35,091 nt of DNA from Balneolia bacterium. GTDB taxonomy: Bacteria > Bacteroidota > Rhodothermia > Balneolales > Cyclonatronaceae. The notes under the pieces were generated by a model that had not been told where the DNA came from, made no database searches, and saw only the letters and a list, made by a program, of their open reading frames with translations. A program made the translations under genes and the position numbers. Location: assembly GCA_003555145.1 (NCBI GenBank), contig PWID01000124.1, positions 1 to 35,091 on the forward strand. The letters run 5' to 3'. Shown here in pieces: positions 8,243 through 15,944 of the stretch (its first letter is position 1; the number at the start of each line of letters is the position of its first letter).

Positions 8243-9074
8243 ACTGGTTCAAACTATCGTCGATCTTGCACTTCTCGAAGATATTCGCGACGGCGATATT
8301 ACGACAGAAGCCATTTTTAAGGGTGATGAAACGGCCGAAGCTGCCTTCATAGCTAAAGAGTCCGGCGTACTGGCCGGGATTGAACTTGTCGCCTTTATCC
8401 TTAAGCGCGTGGACACCAGCTTGGCATTTACTCCCTTAGTAGAAGACGGCTCTGTAATACACAGGGGAGATACAATCGCGGAGGTTAAAGGAAACGCGGG
8501 CTCTATCTTAACGGCCGAACGCACCTGCCTGAACTTTATGCAGCGGATGAGCGGCATTGCGACTAAAACACGTCGTTACTGCGATGCTATTTCCGGTACG
8601 AGTACAAAACTGCTTGATACCCGCAAAACCATGCCGGGGCAGCGCTACCTGGATAAGTGGGCTGTAAGGCTTGGCGGCGGCACAAACCACCGGTTCTGTC
8701 TGGATGATATGTACCTGATTAAGGAAAACCATATTGCCGTGGCCGGCGGCATTACACAGGCGCTGGATCAGTGTGATGCACATCGTGCTAAAGCGGGCAG
8801 TAAGGCCAAAATCGAAATCGAGCTGGAATCAATAGCCCAAATCAAAGAAGCTCTGGAATCGGGCAAGGCAGACATCATGCTTCTGGATAACATGGATCTG
8901 AAGGAACTCTCCAAAGCCGTAGCGCTGATCGATGGCCGTGCTAAAACCGAAGCCTCTGGTAATATGACGCTCGACCGGCTTCCGGAAGTTGCTGCAACTG
9001 GCGTAGACTTTATTTCGGTAGGCGGCATTACCCACTCGGTACATGCCCTGGATATCTCGCTGCTATTTGAATAA
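8235..9074 (+). CDS. nadC: Nicotinate-nucleotide pyrophosphorylase (quinolinate phosphoribosyltransferase)
   Basis: NadC converts quinolinate and PRPP to nicotinate mononucleotide in de novo NAD synthesis. The 279-residue length is standard. Family motifs include LLEDIRDGDITTEAI (13-27), TAERTCLNFMQRMSGIAT (93-110), LLDTRKTMPGQR (126-137), WAVRLGGGTNHR (142-153, substrate-binding Arg/His), LIKENHIAVAGG and EIELES. The PRPP-binding end is DFISVGGITHS. The start codon overlaps the thioesterase stop (ATGGATAA), which suggests translational coupling. nadA and nadB are not in this window. Confidence 0.96.
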   Translation: MDKLVQTIVDLALLEDIRDGDITTEAIFKGDETAEAAFIAKESGVLAGIELVAFILKRVDTSLAFTPLVEDGSVIHRGDTIAEVKGNAGSILTAERTCLNFMQRMSGIATKTRRYCDAISGTSTKLLDTRKTMPGQRYLDKWAVRLGGGTNHRFCLDDMYLIKENHIAVAGGITQALDQCDAHRAKAGSKAKIEIELESIAQIKEALESGKADIMLLDNMDLKELSKAVALIDGRAKTEASGNMTLDRLPEVAATGVDFISVGGITHSVHALDISLLFE

Positions 9075-9091
9075 GCAAACGACATCAACAA

Positions 9092-9126
9092 TTTGATACC
9101 TGATACCTGATACCTGATACCTGACA
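9092..9126. repeat. CTG-heptad repeat array, five units, abutting a start codon
   Basis: Five 7-bp units lie end to end: TTTGATA, CCTGATA three times, and CCTGACA. The array ends three bases before the ATG at 9130 and takes the place where a ribosome-binding site would be. The same unit recurs at 25464-25505, and related units occur at 4411-4424 and 34798-34825. Confidence 0.85.
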
Positions 9127-9129
9127 CAC

Positions 9130-9579
9130 ATGCGCTCAAAACCTGACTCTGTATTTTATATGCTGGCTGCCGTAAGCGGTATTATTGTGCTGCTTGCTTC
9201 GGGCTTTGTGTTTGTGGATGCACCTTTGCTGCACAGCTTAACGCGTGAGGCTTTCCGGGATTTATGTCATCAGTTTTCGTTCAGGAGCTTTTCCGGCGAT
9301 GGTAGCCATATGGCCGTATGCGCCCGTTGTTTCGGAATTTACTCCGGCTTTTTTGCCTCAGCTGCCGGGGGGCTTTTGGTCTGGAAACGCATCACCTTAA
9401 CGCTGCGTACATCCTTGCTTTTAACAGCGCTTGCAGTTTTTATAAACATAGCAGATGTAGGTGGTAATCTGTTGGGATTCTGGACGAATACACTCGGCAG
9501 TAGATTTTTTGCCGGTTTGTTCGCAGGCATAAGCCTGATATTGATTATCTTCACAGCTGGCAAACATCATTCTAATTAA
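9130..9579 (+). CDS. DUF2085 family membrane protein
   Basis: This 149-residue protein has about four hydrophobic segments (roughly 12-32, 72-88, 92-115, 122-142). It shows the DUF2085 signature: LCHQFSFRSFSGDG followed by MAVCARCFGIYSGFF, with one Cys before HQ and a CxxC pair that may bind metal or heme. The function of the family is unknown; it is common in Bacteroidota and related phyla. The ATG at 9130 is preceded not by a Shine-Dalgarno but by a 7-bp repeat array. It follows nadC by 55 bases and precedes the next membrane gene by six bases. Confidence 0.82.
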   Translation: MRSKPDSVFYMLAAVSGIIVLLASGFVFVDAPLLHSLTREAFRDLCHQFSFRSFSGDGSHMAVCARCFGIYSGFFASAAGGLLVWKRITLTLRTSLLLTALAVFINIADVGGNLLGFWTNTLGSRFFAGLFAGISLILIIFTAGKHHSN

Positions 9580-9585
9580 AAAAAT

Positions 9586-10119
9586 ATGGAACCCAGAGAA
9601 GCACATCCGTTTTTTGAAACCTCTGCTATAATCGGCGCTGTAATGGCGCTTGCAGCATCATTCTTTTTGTATGGAACCCTGCTTCTTTTTCCGGAAAGCA
9701 TTGGTGGGCTTTTGCTGGCCTGCCTGGGCTGCTGCGGGTTGATGCTTGCTCCGGGGCTGGTAGCTACACGGCTTCAAGTTAAAAAAAGCGGTTATACTAT
9801 CGAACTAGGCCGTGGGGCGTTAATCGGCTTCGTTACTGGTCTTGTTTTTGCAGTAGTTTTTAGCTTTATGGATGTAATATGGGCGCTCTTTTCGATTAAT
9901 GCCAACGAACTGCTGCTTGGCTCACTGGAATACTTCGTACGGGAATACGGGGATCCAGATGCTGCATCAGATATGGAAGACATGATGGCCGAGGCTGGTT
10001 CAGGTGGATTCTCAATAGGAGGGCTAATTATGAGCAGTATCGTTATCGGTTTACTTAACCTGATTACCGGAATGATTGGCACCGCCGTTTTTAAAGGAGA
10101 AGAAACCCTTGAACTCTGA
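9586..10119 (+). CDS. Unrecognised integral membrane protein
   Basis: This 177-residue protein has four or five hydrophobic segments (about 13-33, 38-58, 80-105, 146-168), rich in Gly and Ala. Between the third and fourth is a soluble loop with an acidic, Met-rich stretch (DPDAASDMEDMMAEAG). I do not recognise a family with confidence; a remote link to small DUF4199-like membrane proteins is possible. It starts six bases after the DUF2085 gene, in an A-rich context (TTAAAAAAAT) without Shine-Dalgarno. Its 3' end carries the ribosome-binding site of the next gene, so the three genes are probably co-expressed. Confidence 0.7.
   Translation: MEPREAHPFFETSAIIGAVMALAASFFLYGTLLLFPESIGGLLLACLGCCGLMLAPGLVATRLQVKKSGYTIELGRGALIGFVTGLVFAVVFSFMDVIWALFSINANELLLGSLEYFVREYGDPDAASDMEDMMAEAGSGGFSIGGLIMSSIVIGLLNLITGMIGTAVFKGEETLEL
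10093..10099 (+). promoter_or_regulatory. Strong ribosome-binding site that sets the CPBP protease start
   Basis: AAAGGAG lies nine bases before the TTG at 10109. This is one of the few clear Shine-Dalgarno sequences in the window. It supports TTG 10109 over the ORF-track start (TTG 10076), which would overlap the upstream gene by 44 bases. Confidence 0.7.
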
Positions 10120-11038
10120 TTTCGAGCAAACTGGTTACAGTAATCCGGAGACCGCTGGCGGGCAGCGATCCTGGTTCGAGCGCAAAGGCTTTCCAGAATG
10201 GCTGATAGCCCTGATGTGGATTTTCGGAGGTATGGTACTCTTTCAGATGATCGGAGCAACGTTTATGATTGGCTCCATCATTGTTACGGAAGGAGTGGGG
10301 GGGATTACCGAGCAGAACATGCTTTCCCAGCCGGCCCTTATGCTCACAGGCAATTCGATCGGGCAGATTTTTGGGTTAGCTATTGCGACTATGCTAATTG
10401 CAACGCTGGCAACCATAAAAGGCCGTTACCGCAGTTTTATGCGATTCAGGATGCCATCGACACCGGCCGTCGTATTTGGTTTATCCTTTGCCCTCATTTT
10501 CGTGGCTCAGCCGTTAATCTGGTTCCTGGGCTGGGCTAACCAACAGATTCCAATGCCGGATTTTGCCCTCGAAATGGCTCAGTCCAGCGCTCAGCTTACG
10601 GCTACTATTCTCACCAGCGGACTCGCTCTGTGGTTTCTGGTGCTAAATATTGGCGTTGTTCCGGCCGTGTGCGAGGAAATAATGTTCCGCTCGTTTCTGC
10701 ACCGCCTCTTTGAAAATGCTTTTGGTATAGGTGCAGCACTTATTATTACAGGAGTTGTATTTGGCCTGTTTCACCTTAATTTACCGCAGGTAATCCCACT
10801 TGCGGCTATTGGTATATTGCTTGGCTTTTTAACCGTTTACTCAGGCTCGGTATATCCGGCCATAATGGTGCATTTTCTTCATAATTCGGGTACAGTTACA
10901 GCCGTACATATTCAGCCAGAGCTTGCCGAAATGTCTGAAGCTGCAGAGATGCCGGAGCTTTGGCTCGTTGCAGTTAGTTTGATTCTTACCGTTTATTTAA
11001 TTTACTTGTTTAAAAGAGTCGTCAATCCCACCGCTTAG
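10109..11038 (+). CDS. CPBP family intramembrane metalloprotease
   Basis: This membrane protein of about 309 residues belongs to the CPBP (CAAX protease/bacteriocin-processing, Abi) family. It has the three family motifs: EEIMFR (glutamate dyad plus Arg, near residue 190), FGLFHLN (FxxxH) and HFLHN (HxxxN/B). These residues line the active site within the membrane. About eight hydrophobic segments are visible. The biological substrate is unknown; relatives process prenylated proteins or peptides. I set the start at TTG 10109 because of an AAAGGAG ribosome-binding site, trimming 11 residues from the ORF track. The 11-base overlap with the preceding gene suggests coupling. Confidence 0.88.
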   Translation: MNSDFEQTGYSNPETAGGQRSWFERKGFPEWLIALMWIFGGMVLFQMIGATFMIGSIIVTEGVGGITEQNMLSQPALMLTGNSIGQIFGLAIATMLIATLATIKGRYRSFMRFRMPSTPAVVFGLSFALIFVAQPLIWFLGWANQQIPMPDFALEMAQSSAQLTATILTSGLALWFLVLNIGVVPAVCEEIMFRSFLHRLFENAFGIGAALIITGVVFGLFHLNLPQVIPLAAIGILLGFLTVYSGSVYPAIMVHFLHNSGTVTAVHIQPELAEMSEAAEMPELWLVAVSLILTVYLIYLFKRVVNPTA

Positions 11039-11055
11039 CACAGGAGAACTCAGTA

Positions 11056-11334
11056 ATGTTTGGAAATGATCCCAAAGCAAACGAAATAAAAGACTGGACG
11101 CTGGTTTTTGAAACCAACCAGGCATTCGAAGCTGAAATGATGAATAACTATCTCCACGATCGTGGGATTAAGGCCCAGATTTTGTCCAAGAAAGATTCGG
11201 CCTACTCTGTAAATCATTCTCAGCTGTCGCTCATTTATGTATATGTGCCTAACGATAAGCTGGAGCGTGCAAAACAAGCCATCCGTGAATTTGAAGACGG
11301 CGAACTTCTCGATGATATGCCCGAAGGCGATTAA
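11056..11334 (+). CDS. DUF2007 domain small protein
   Basis: This 92-residue protein matches the DUF2007 (putative signal-transducing) pattern: WTLVFETNQAFEAEMMNNYL, then RGIKAQIL, and YVYVPNDKLERAKQAI near the end. Such proteins have a small ferredoxin-like fold and may bind a ligand; the family's role is unproven. No signal peptide is seen. AGGAG lies nine bases before the ATG, a good ribosome-binding site. It sits between a CPBP protease and cdsA on the same strand. Confidence 0.85.
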   Translation: MFGNDPKANEIKDWTLVFETNQAFEAEMMNNYLHDRGIKAQILSKKDSAYSVNHSQLSLIYVYVPNDKLERAKQAIREFEDGELLDDMPEGD

Positions 11335-11378
11335 ACCTCGGTTATTTTTTCTGCCAACATGTACTTTAAACATGAATC

Positions 11379-12197
11379 GTGTCTGAATTAAAAAAGCGCG
11401 TGCTTCTGGCGCTGATTGCCGCACCACTATTTTTGGGGGTTGTATGGATGGGGGGCTGGTCCTTCAAAATTATGATGACGGCCGTGGCGCTCATCATTCA
11501 GTGGGAAATGGCTTGTATGTTCGATCAGGGAGAGTACCGCCCTAGCCGGCCCTTTATGTACGCTATAGGTATCTGGGTGATGCTGCTACCGCACATTCCC
11601 TACAACTATCTTATTGGCCTGGGTCTTTTTCTCATGCTTATACTCACCGAAATCGTGCGGGGAGCAGACCGCTCCTATAATTCGCTGGTCACAACCATTT
11701 TCTGCGGATTGTATGCCCCAATCGGTATACTCACTTTAATTTTGCTGAGAGGCTGGTTTTTTGATGAACCTCTCGCCGGTTTCATACTTACGGTTTCGGT
11801 AATTATGATGGTCTGGGGAAATGACGTTTTTGCCTACTTTATTGGGAAAAACTTCGGGAAACATTTATTAGCACCGAAAATTAGTCCCAAAAAAACCTGG
11901 GAAGGTTTTGGGGGCGGCGTGCTAGGTGCATTTGCAGGGCTTTTGATAGTATGGCTGGCAGCACCAGAGTTTACGATTCCGTTTATGCTAATGCTGCCCG
12001 CAGTTGTTCTGGTCTCAATTTTTGGGCCAATTGGTGACCTCGCCGCCAGCAAGCTGAAACGTATGTACGATACCAAGGACTCTTCGAATATTTTACCCGG
12101 ACACGGCGGTTTTTTTGACCGCTTCGATGCGCTGCTTCTTGCCGCGCCGGCCGTATTTCTGTATGTGGACGTGCTCCGCATCAGCGGCCTGATCTGA
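11379..12197 (+). CDS. cdsA: Phosphatidate cytidylyltransferase
   Basis: CdsA makes CDP-diacylglycerol from CTP and phosphatidate, the branch point for bacterial phospholipids. The 272-residue protein has about seven hydrophobic segments. It carries the family hallmarks: WGNDVFAYFIGKNFGKH, the ISPKKTWEG stretch, and near the C-terminus (about 225-250) the CDP-alcohol motif KLKRMYDTKDSSNILPGHGG followed by FFDRFD. The start is GTG at 11379. A nearby in-frame ATG was not found, and no strong ribosome-binding site is visible. It follows the DUF2007 gene by 44 bases. Confidence 0.95.
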   Translation: MSELKKRVLLALIAAPLFLGVVWMGGWSFKIMMTAVALIIQWEMACMFDQGEYRPSRPFMYAIGIWVMLLPHIPYNYLIGLGLFLMLILTEIVRGADRSYNSLVTTIFCGLYAPIGILTLILLRGWFFDEPLAGFILTVSVIMMVWGNDVFAYFIGKNFGKHLLAPKISPKKTWEGFGGGVLGAFAGLLIVWLAAPEFTIPFMLMLPAVVLVSIFGPIGDLAASKLKRMYDTKDSSNILPGHGGFFDRFDALLLAAPAVFLYVDVLRISGLI

Positions 12198-12232
12198 CTT
12201 GATCTGATACTCACTCATAAATAAATAAACCA

Positions 12233-13135
12233 ATGAGAGCTTGTATAACCGGGGGAACCGGCTTTGTAGGTACGACCCTGTCTCACTTTCTGGCTGAAAA
12301 AGGATATGAGGTTGTAATCTTTTCCAGAAGTCCGGAAGGGAAAAAGGATGATGTTCATCCAGACAAGATCTCTTTTGCTTCATATGATGAATTGAAACCG
12401 GTAATTGCCGGTTCTAAGGTTGTAATTAACCTCGCGGGAGAAAACCTGTTCGACCAGCGATGGACCGATGAAGTGAAATCCCGTATTCTCAAAAGCAGGG
12501 TGAAGACAACCCGCGCGGTAGTCAAAGCCATAGTTGCCGCAGAAACCAAACCCGATGTGCTTATTTCGGCCTCAGCGGTTGGATATTACGGAACCCGTGG
12601 TGATGAGTTCCTGAACGAAGATGCGGGCTCTGGCGCTGATTTCCTCTCGAAGGTGTGCCTTCAATGGGAGGAAGAGGCTGAAGAAGTCCGGAAAACCGGA
12701 GTAAGGCTTGCGGTACCGCGAATTGGAATCGTATTGGAAAAAAACGGCGGAGCGCTCGAAAAAATGATTACGCCATTCAGCATGTTCGTAGGCGGCCCGC
12801 TTGGTAACGGCAAGCAGTTCTTCCCGTGGGTTCACATGGATGATGTTAGCAATGCGCTATGGTTCGCTATTAGTGAAGAAAAGCTTGATGGTCCATTTAA
12901 TTTGTGTTCCCCAAATCCGGTAACCATGAAGGAGTTTGCTTCTGAACTGGGCAAAGCCATGAATCGCCCTTCCTTTTTTCCAGTGCCGGAAGTTGCTCTG
13001 AAGCTTCTTGTGGGCGAAGCCGCCGCAGCTCTAACCGCCAGCCAGCGCGCTGTGCCGGAAAAGCTGCAAAGCCTTGGCTTCAAGTTCCGCTTTAGTGAGC
13101 CCGGACAGGCTTTGAAGCAAATCCTGTCCGAGTAG
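12233..13135 (+). CDS. TIGR01777 family NAD(P)-dependent epimerase/SDR (YfcH-like)
   Basis: This 300-residue protein is an atypical short-chain dehydrogenase of the SDR39U1/TIGR01777 family. It begins with the nucleotide-binding ITGGTGFVG (5-13). It continues with VINLAGENLFDQRWTDE, LISASAVGYYG (catalytic-type Tyr), FPWVHMDDVSNAL and the FNLCSPNPVTMKEFA substrate-region signature. The C-terminal DUF1731-like tail (VPEVALKLLVGEAA) is present. The physiological substrate is unknown. The ATG at 12233 is preceded by an A/T-rich leader with TAAATAAATAAA and no Shine-Dalgarno. It ends five bases before the convergent lipoprotein gene. Confidence 0.9.
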   Translation: MRACITGGTGFVGTTLSHFLAEKGYEVVIFSRSPEGKKDDVHPDKISFASYDELKPVIAGSKVVINLAGENLFDQRWTDEVKSRILKSRVKTTRAVVKAIVAAETKPDVLISASAVGYYGTRGDEFLNEDAGSGADFLSKVCLQWEEEAEEVRKTGVRLAVPRIGIVLEKNGGALEKMITPFSMFVGGPLGNGKQFFPWVHMDDVSNALWFAISEEKLDGPFNLCSPNPVTMKEFASELGKAMNRPSFFPVPEVALKLLVGEAAAALTASQRAVPEKLQSLGFKFRFSEPGQALKQILSE

Positions 13136-13139
13136 CTTT

Positions 13140-15839
13140 TTAGTTACTAACTGCCCAGGTCCGAACCCCGTCGCGTGTGCCGCCTATAATGTTAATGAGG
13201 CCGTCTGAGCCTAGTCGCGAGGCAACCGGGTAGCGAACGGCTGTGGAAGGAAGTCCGTCGTACGAAGATTCAGTTTCAATGGTCCAGGCGTACATGCGGC
13301 CAAACTGTGCTACGCTCACAATTTCCGGGCGGCCATTTCTGTTCAGGTCAGAGATAATTAATGAAGCCTCCTGAAGTGCAGGCTGTCCCATAGACCGGGT
13401 GAAACGCAGCCTTCCGTCGGTGCTGTACAGGAAAACGGATCCGTTCTGACTGTGCGCGGCAATTACGTCCATCTGTTCGAGACTGGCAGATGAGCCTTCA
13501 CTTCCATCGTCGCGAACCCTAACCCTCAGGTTAAGGACCTGATTAACAATCAGAGGGCTGTCGGATGCATTTATTGCCTGTATTCTAAAACCGGAGTTAC
13601 CGTTTGAGCTACCAGATGAGATAAGGGTAATCTCATCATCGAAAACGCCGTCGGCAGATATGGCGTACAGGTTTCCATCTGCGCCTCCAGCAAAAATCCG
13701 GTTGTTACTAATTACCGGCTGCCCCATTAGCGGGGCTTCTGTAAACACGGGAAATCCATTACGTGTGCTTCCGTCTGCATTCCAACCTAAAACGGCATTT
13801 TCGGCGAAGGCCCACAGGCTTCGGCTTCCGTCTATGGCTTCGAAAACGGGCTTGTGGCGTATAACACTGTTGGCTGTCTTAGGCCAGCCGTCGATACTTG
13901 TTCCCCGGCCGCTTAGAACATTCAGGTTTCGGTCGGCAGTAGCAACAATGGCTTCAGGAAGTCCGCTTCTGCTAATATCTGCTACAAGAAGAGGTGATGT
14001 AATGGGCTCGGAGAGCACAAATGGGAAGTTAGGCAATAGCTGGCCGCGGTTGTTCCAGCCATAAATTTTGTTCCCGGCAGCTACGAGTACAGCCTGCTGG
14101 TTATTGGCGTACCAGTCGTAAATAACCGGCGAGCCAATTGGAGTGTCATCACCGGTGGATGCTGTAAATATTTCCGTACCGTCTGAGGCCACTGCCGTAA
14201 CGCGATTGTTATCGGTAGCAAAAACGACATCATTACGGGACTCCTGGAAAAGGTTTCCAACTACAGCAGGTCCGGTAAGTTCGGCACCGGAAACGGGAAA
14301 ATACCAGCGGTCGGCAAACGGCTGGGAAGCCCGCTCCAGCTGATGGAGATCCATACGGATTTCGGATTCATCAGAGGTTGATTGGGAAGAGTAGGTGAGC
14401 ACGTCGAAAAACTGCGTATAAGCCATTGCATTCGATACAGGATCGGTATAAGGCTCTATAAACGAACGGAAAGTCTGGTTGTCGATATACAAAAATGAGC
14501 TCAGCTGATCGGGGTGGGCAGACCGGAAAGAGGCGTACTCATCATCAAAAAACAAAACCCTGCGGCGCTCTACGTCGTTTATTACACGCTGTATAAGCCC
14601 GCCACGCTGTGAAATCACGATAAAATCGCCCGAAATTCCGACCAGAAAGTCCTGATAGGGGGAGAGCTTGCTGCCCAGCACTTGTGCGAGAAGCGAACTG
14701 CGGAAATTATAAAAGTTACGTGTCTGTAAACCATATTCGTCTTCAACCAGCCGGTCCAGCTCTTCCCGTAAAGCCGTTCTGTCGGAAACCTGCCGCACAA
14801 AAACGGTTTCCTCAAGGGGTGAGAAGCCAAGGGTATAGAAACCCGCAAAGCCTGCCTGATTACCCAATGCGGATGAAATTCTCGAGATTCGGTTTTCGTT
14901 TTCGGTTAGCAGTGAATCCAATCCGGTAACCGGTTCAAAGCTTTCTGGTGCAGTCCGAATTCGATCCGTGGTAAACATGCCAAAAATGGCTGCATCGGAA
15001 GGGATATAGCGGTCCATGCGCAGCGTTGCAGGCGAACCGTTCATTTCACTAACAAGTACAGAAGAGTCGGAACCCAAAGGAATACGGCTTTCCAGCCGGG
15101 TGAGTCGACCGTTATTGGCTGTTTGCCCGCTTATGGTCACCTCTGCAGCGCCCAGCCCGGAGAAAGCCCCTTCAATCAGCGGGCGAAACCGGGGGCTGCC
15201 AAGCTGCTTTGCAAAGTTGCCGAATTCACCATAGTTAACATAAACACTACCGCCTGAAATCTGATCAGCTGAAGGTAAATCCATAGAGCCGGACCGGCCA
15301 AGGTAGCTTTTTATACCCGACTCTAAAGCCCCGCTGTTTGGTGAAACGAGCATCAGTTGATTAAGCTGTGCAGCGTAATATATTGTGGCATCCTGCATAA
15401 AAAGCCGGTGGATAGTTTGCCCGAGAAACTGATAAGAGTTCTGCGTAAAATCGCGCCTGAAACGGTCTGCTATATCGGAAGCGGTATACTGCCTGTAGCT
15501 GCCAATCCAGACCGGAGACCAATCGTTGGCTCCGGTTGGTTCAATGAACATAGCTTTCAGCAATAGGTCGGCGGTCGTTGCGTTTTCAACCTCAGTAACA
15601 TTTAGCAGGTCCGTTTCGCTTATCTCGTTGAGAAAAGTAACGGGTCCGGAATTGAGTGCATCGGTAAGCGTGGTGCCATCGTCGAAAACATAGAGCGCGG
15701 TAGCTGATGCAGGAATGGCTTCAGTCCATGGATTTGAGGGCGTTCTGTTGCAGGCGAAAAGAAGGAATGGTAGCAGAATGAAAACGGCCGGCACTAGGTT
15801 AATCCTGGATTCTGATGTCATCTTTTGTGGTTTATACAT
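13140..15839 (-). CDS. Large lipoprotein: DUF3352-like N-terminus plus beta-propeller-like C-terminus
   Basis: This 899-residue protein begins with a lipoprotein signal: a basic start, a hydrophobic stretch and the lipobox LLFAC, so it should be anchored in the envelope by a lipidated Cys. The next ~500 residues resemble DUF3352 (IPASATALYVFDD, repeated beta/alpha segments). From about residue 520 to the end are FG-GAP/PQQ-like blades, with motifs such as GPAVVGNLFQES, VVFATDNNRVTAVASDG, DLNRNGRPEIV and GWPKTANSV. This suggests a seven- or eight-bladed propeller like BamB. No enzyme motif is seen; a scaffold or sensor role is inference. Start choice is uncertain: Met1, or Met7 (MTSESRI). It is divergent from the BatA-like gene with a 105-bp gap. 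Confidence 0.72.
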   Translation of the reverse strand: MYKPQKMTSESRINLVPAVFILLPFLLFACNRTPSNPWTEAIPASATALYVFDDGTTLTDALNSGPVTFLNEISETDLLNVTEVENATTADLLLKAMFIEPTGANDWSPVWIGSYRQYTASDIADRFRRDFTQNSYQFLGQTIHRLFMQDATIYYAAQLNQLMLVSPNSGALESGIKSYLGRSGSMDLPSADQISGGSVYVNYGEFGNFAKQLGSPRFRPLIEGAFSGLGAAEVTISGQTANNGRLTRLESRIPLGSDSSVLVSEMNGSPATLRMDRYIPSDAAIFGMFTTDRIRTAPESFEPVTGLDSLLTENENRISRISSALGNQAGFAGFYTLGFSPLEETVFVRQVSDRTALREELDRLVEDEYGLQTRNFYNFRSSLLAQVLGSKLSPYQDFLVGISGDFIVISQRGGLIQRVINDVERRRVLFFDDEYASFRSAHPDQLSSFLYIDNQTFRSFIEPYTDPVSNAMAYTQFFDVLTYSSQSTSDESEIRMDLHQLERASQPFADRWYFPVSGAELTGPAVVGNLFQESRNDVVFATDNNRVTAVASDGTEIFTASTGDDTPIGSPVIYDWYANNQQAVLVAAGNKIYGWNNRGQLLPNFPFVLSEPITSPLLVADISRSGLPEAIVATADRNLNVLSGRGTSIDGWPKTANSVIRHKPVFEAIDGSRSLWAFAENAVLGWNADGSTRNGFPVFTEAPLMGQPVISNNRIFAGGADGNLYAISADGVFDDEITLISSGSSNGNSGFRIQAINASDSPLIVNQVLNLRVRVRDDGSEGSSASLEQMDVIAAHSQNGSVFLYSTDGRLRFTRSMGQPALQEASLIISDLNRNGRPEIVSVAQFGRMYAWTIETESSYDGLPSTAVRYPVASRLGSDGLINIIGGTRDGVRTWAVSN

Positions 15840-15944
15840 AAAATTAATTGATGGCGCCTTGCTTCAGCTTTTATAATCATCAAATGGTAAATATCTTAGC
15901 GGGACACATATCCGCTTGCAAGCTTCTAAATTAACATTTTCTGA
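15840..15944. promoter_or_regulatory. Divergent promoter region, lipoprotein / BatA-like gene
   Basis: This 105-bp A/T-rich gap lies between two divergent genes and must carry both promoters. I could not define -33/-7 boxes on either strand. No open reading frame or structure stands out. Confidence 0.5.

Noticed and set aside
9092-9126. CRISPR-like array
   Set aside because: Units are 7 bp and contiguous with no spacers, so this is a tandem repeat and not a CRISPR.
12190-12207. TGATCTGA repeated at the cdsA stop codon as part of the heptad family
   Set aside because: The two copies are 10 bases apart, not in 7-bp register, and too short to separate from chance.
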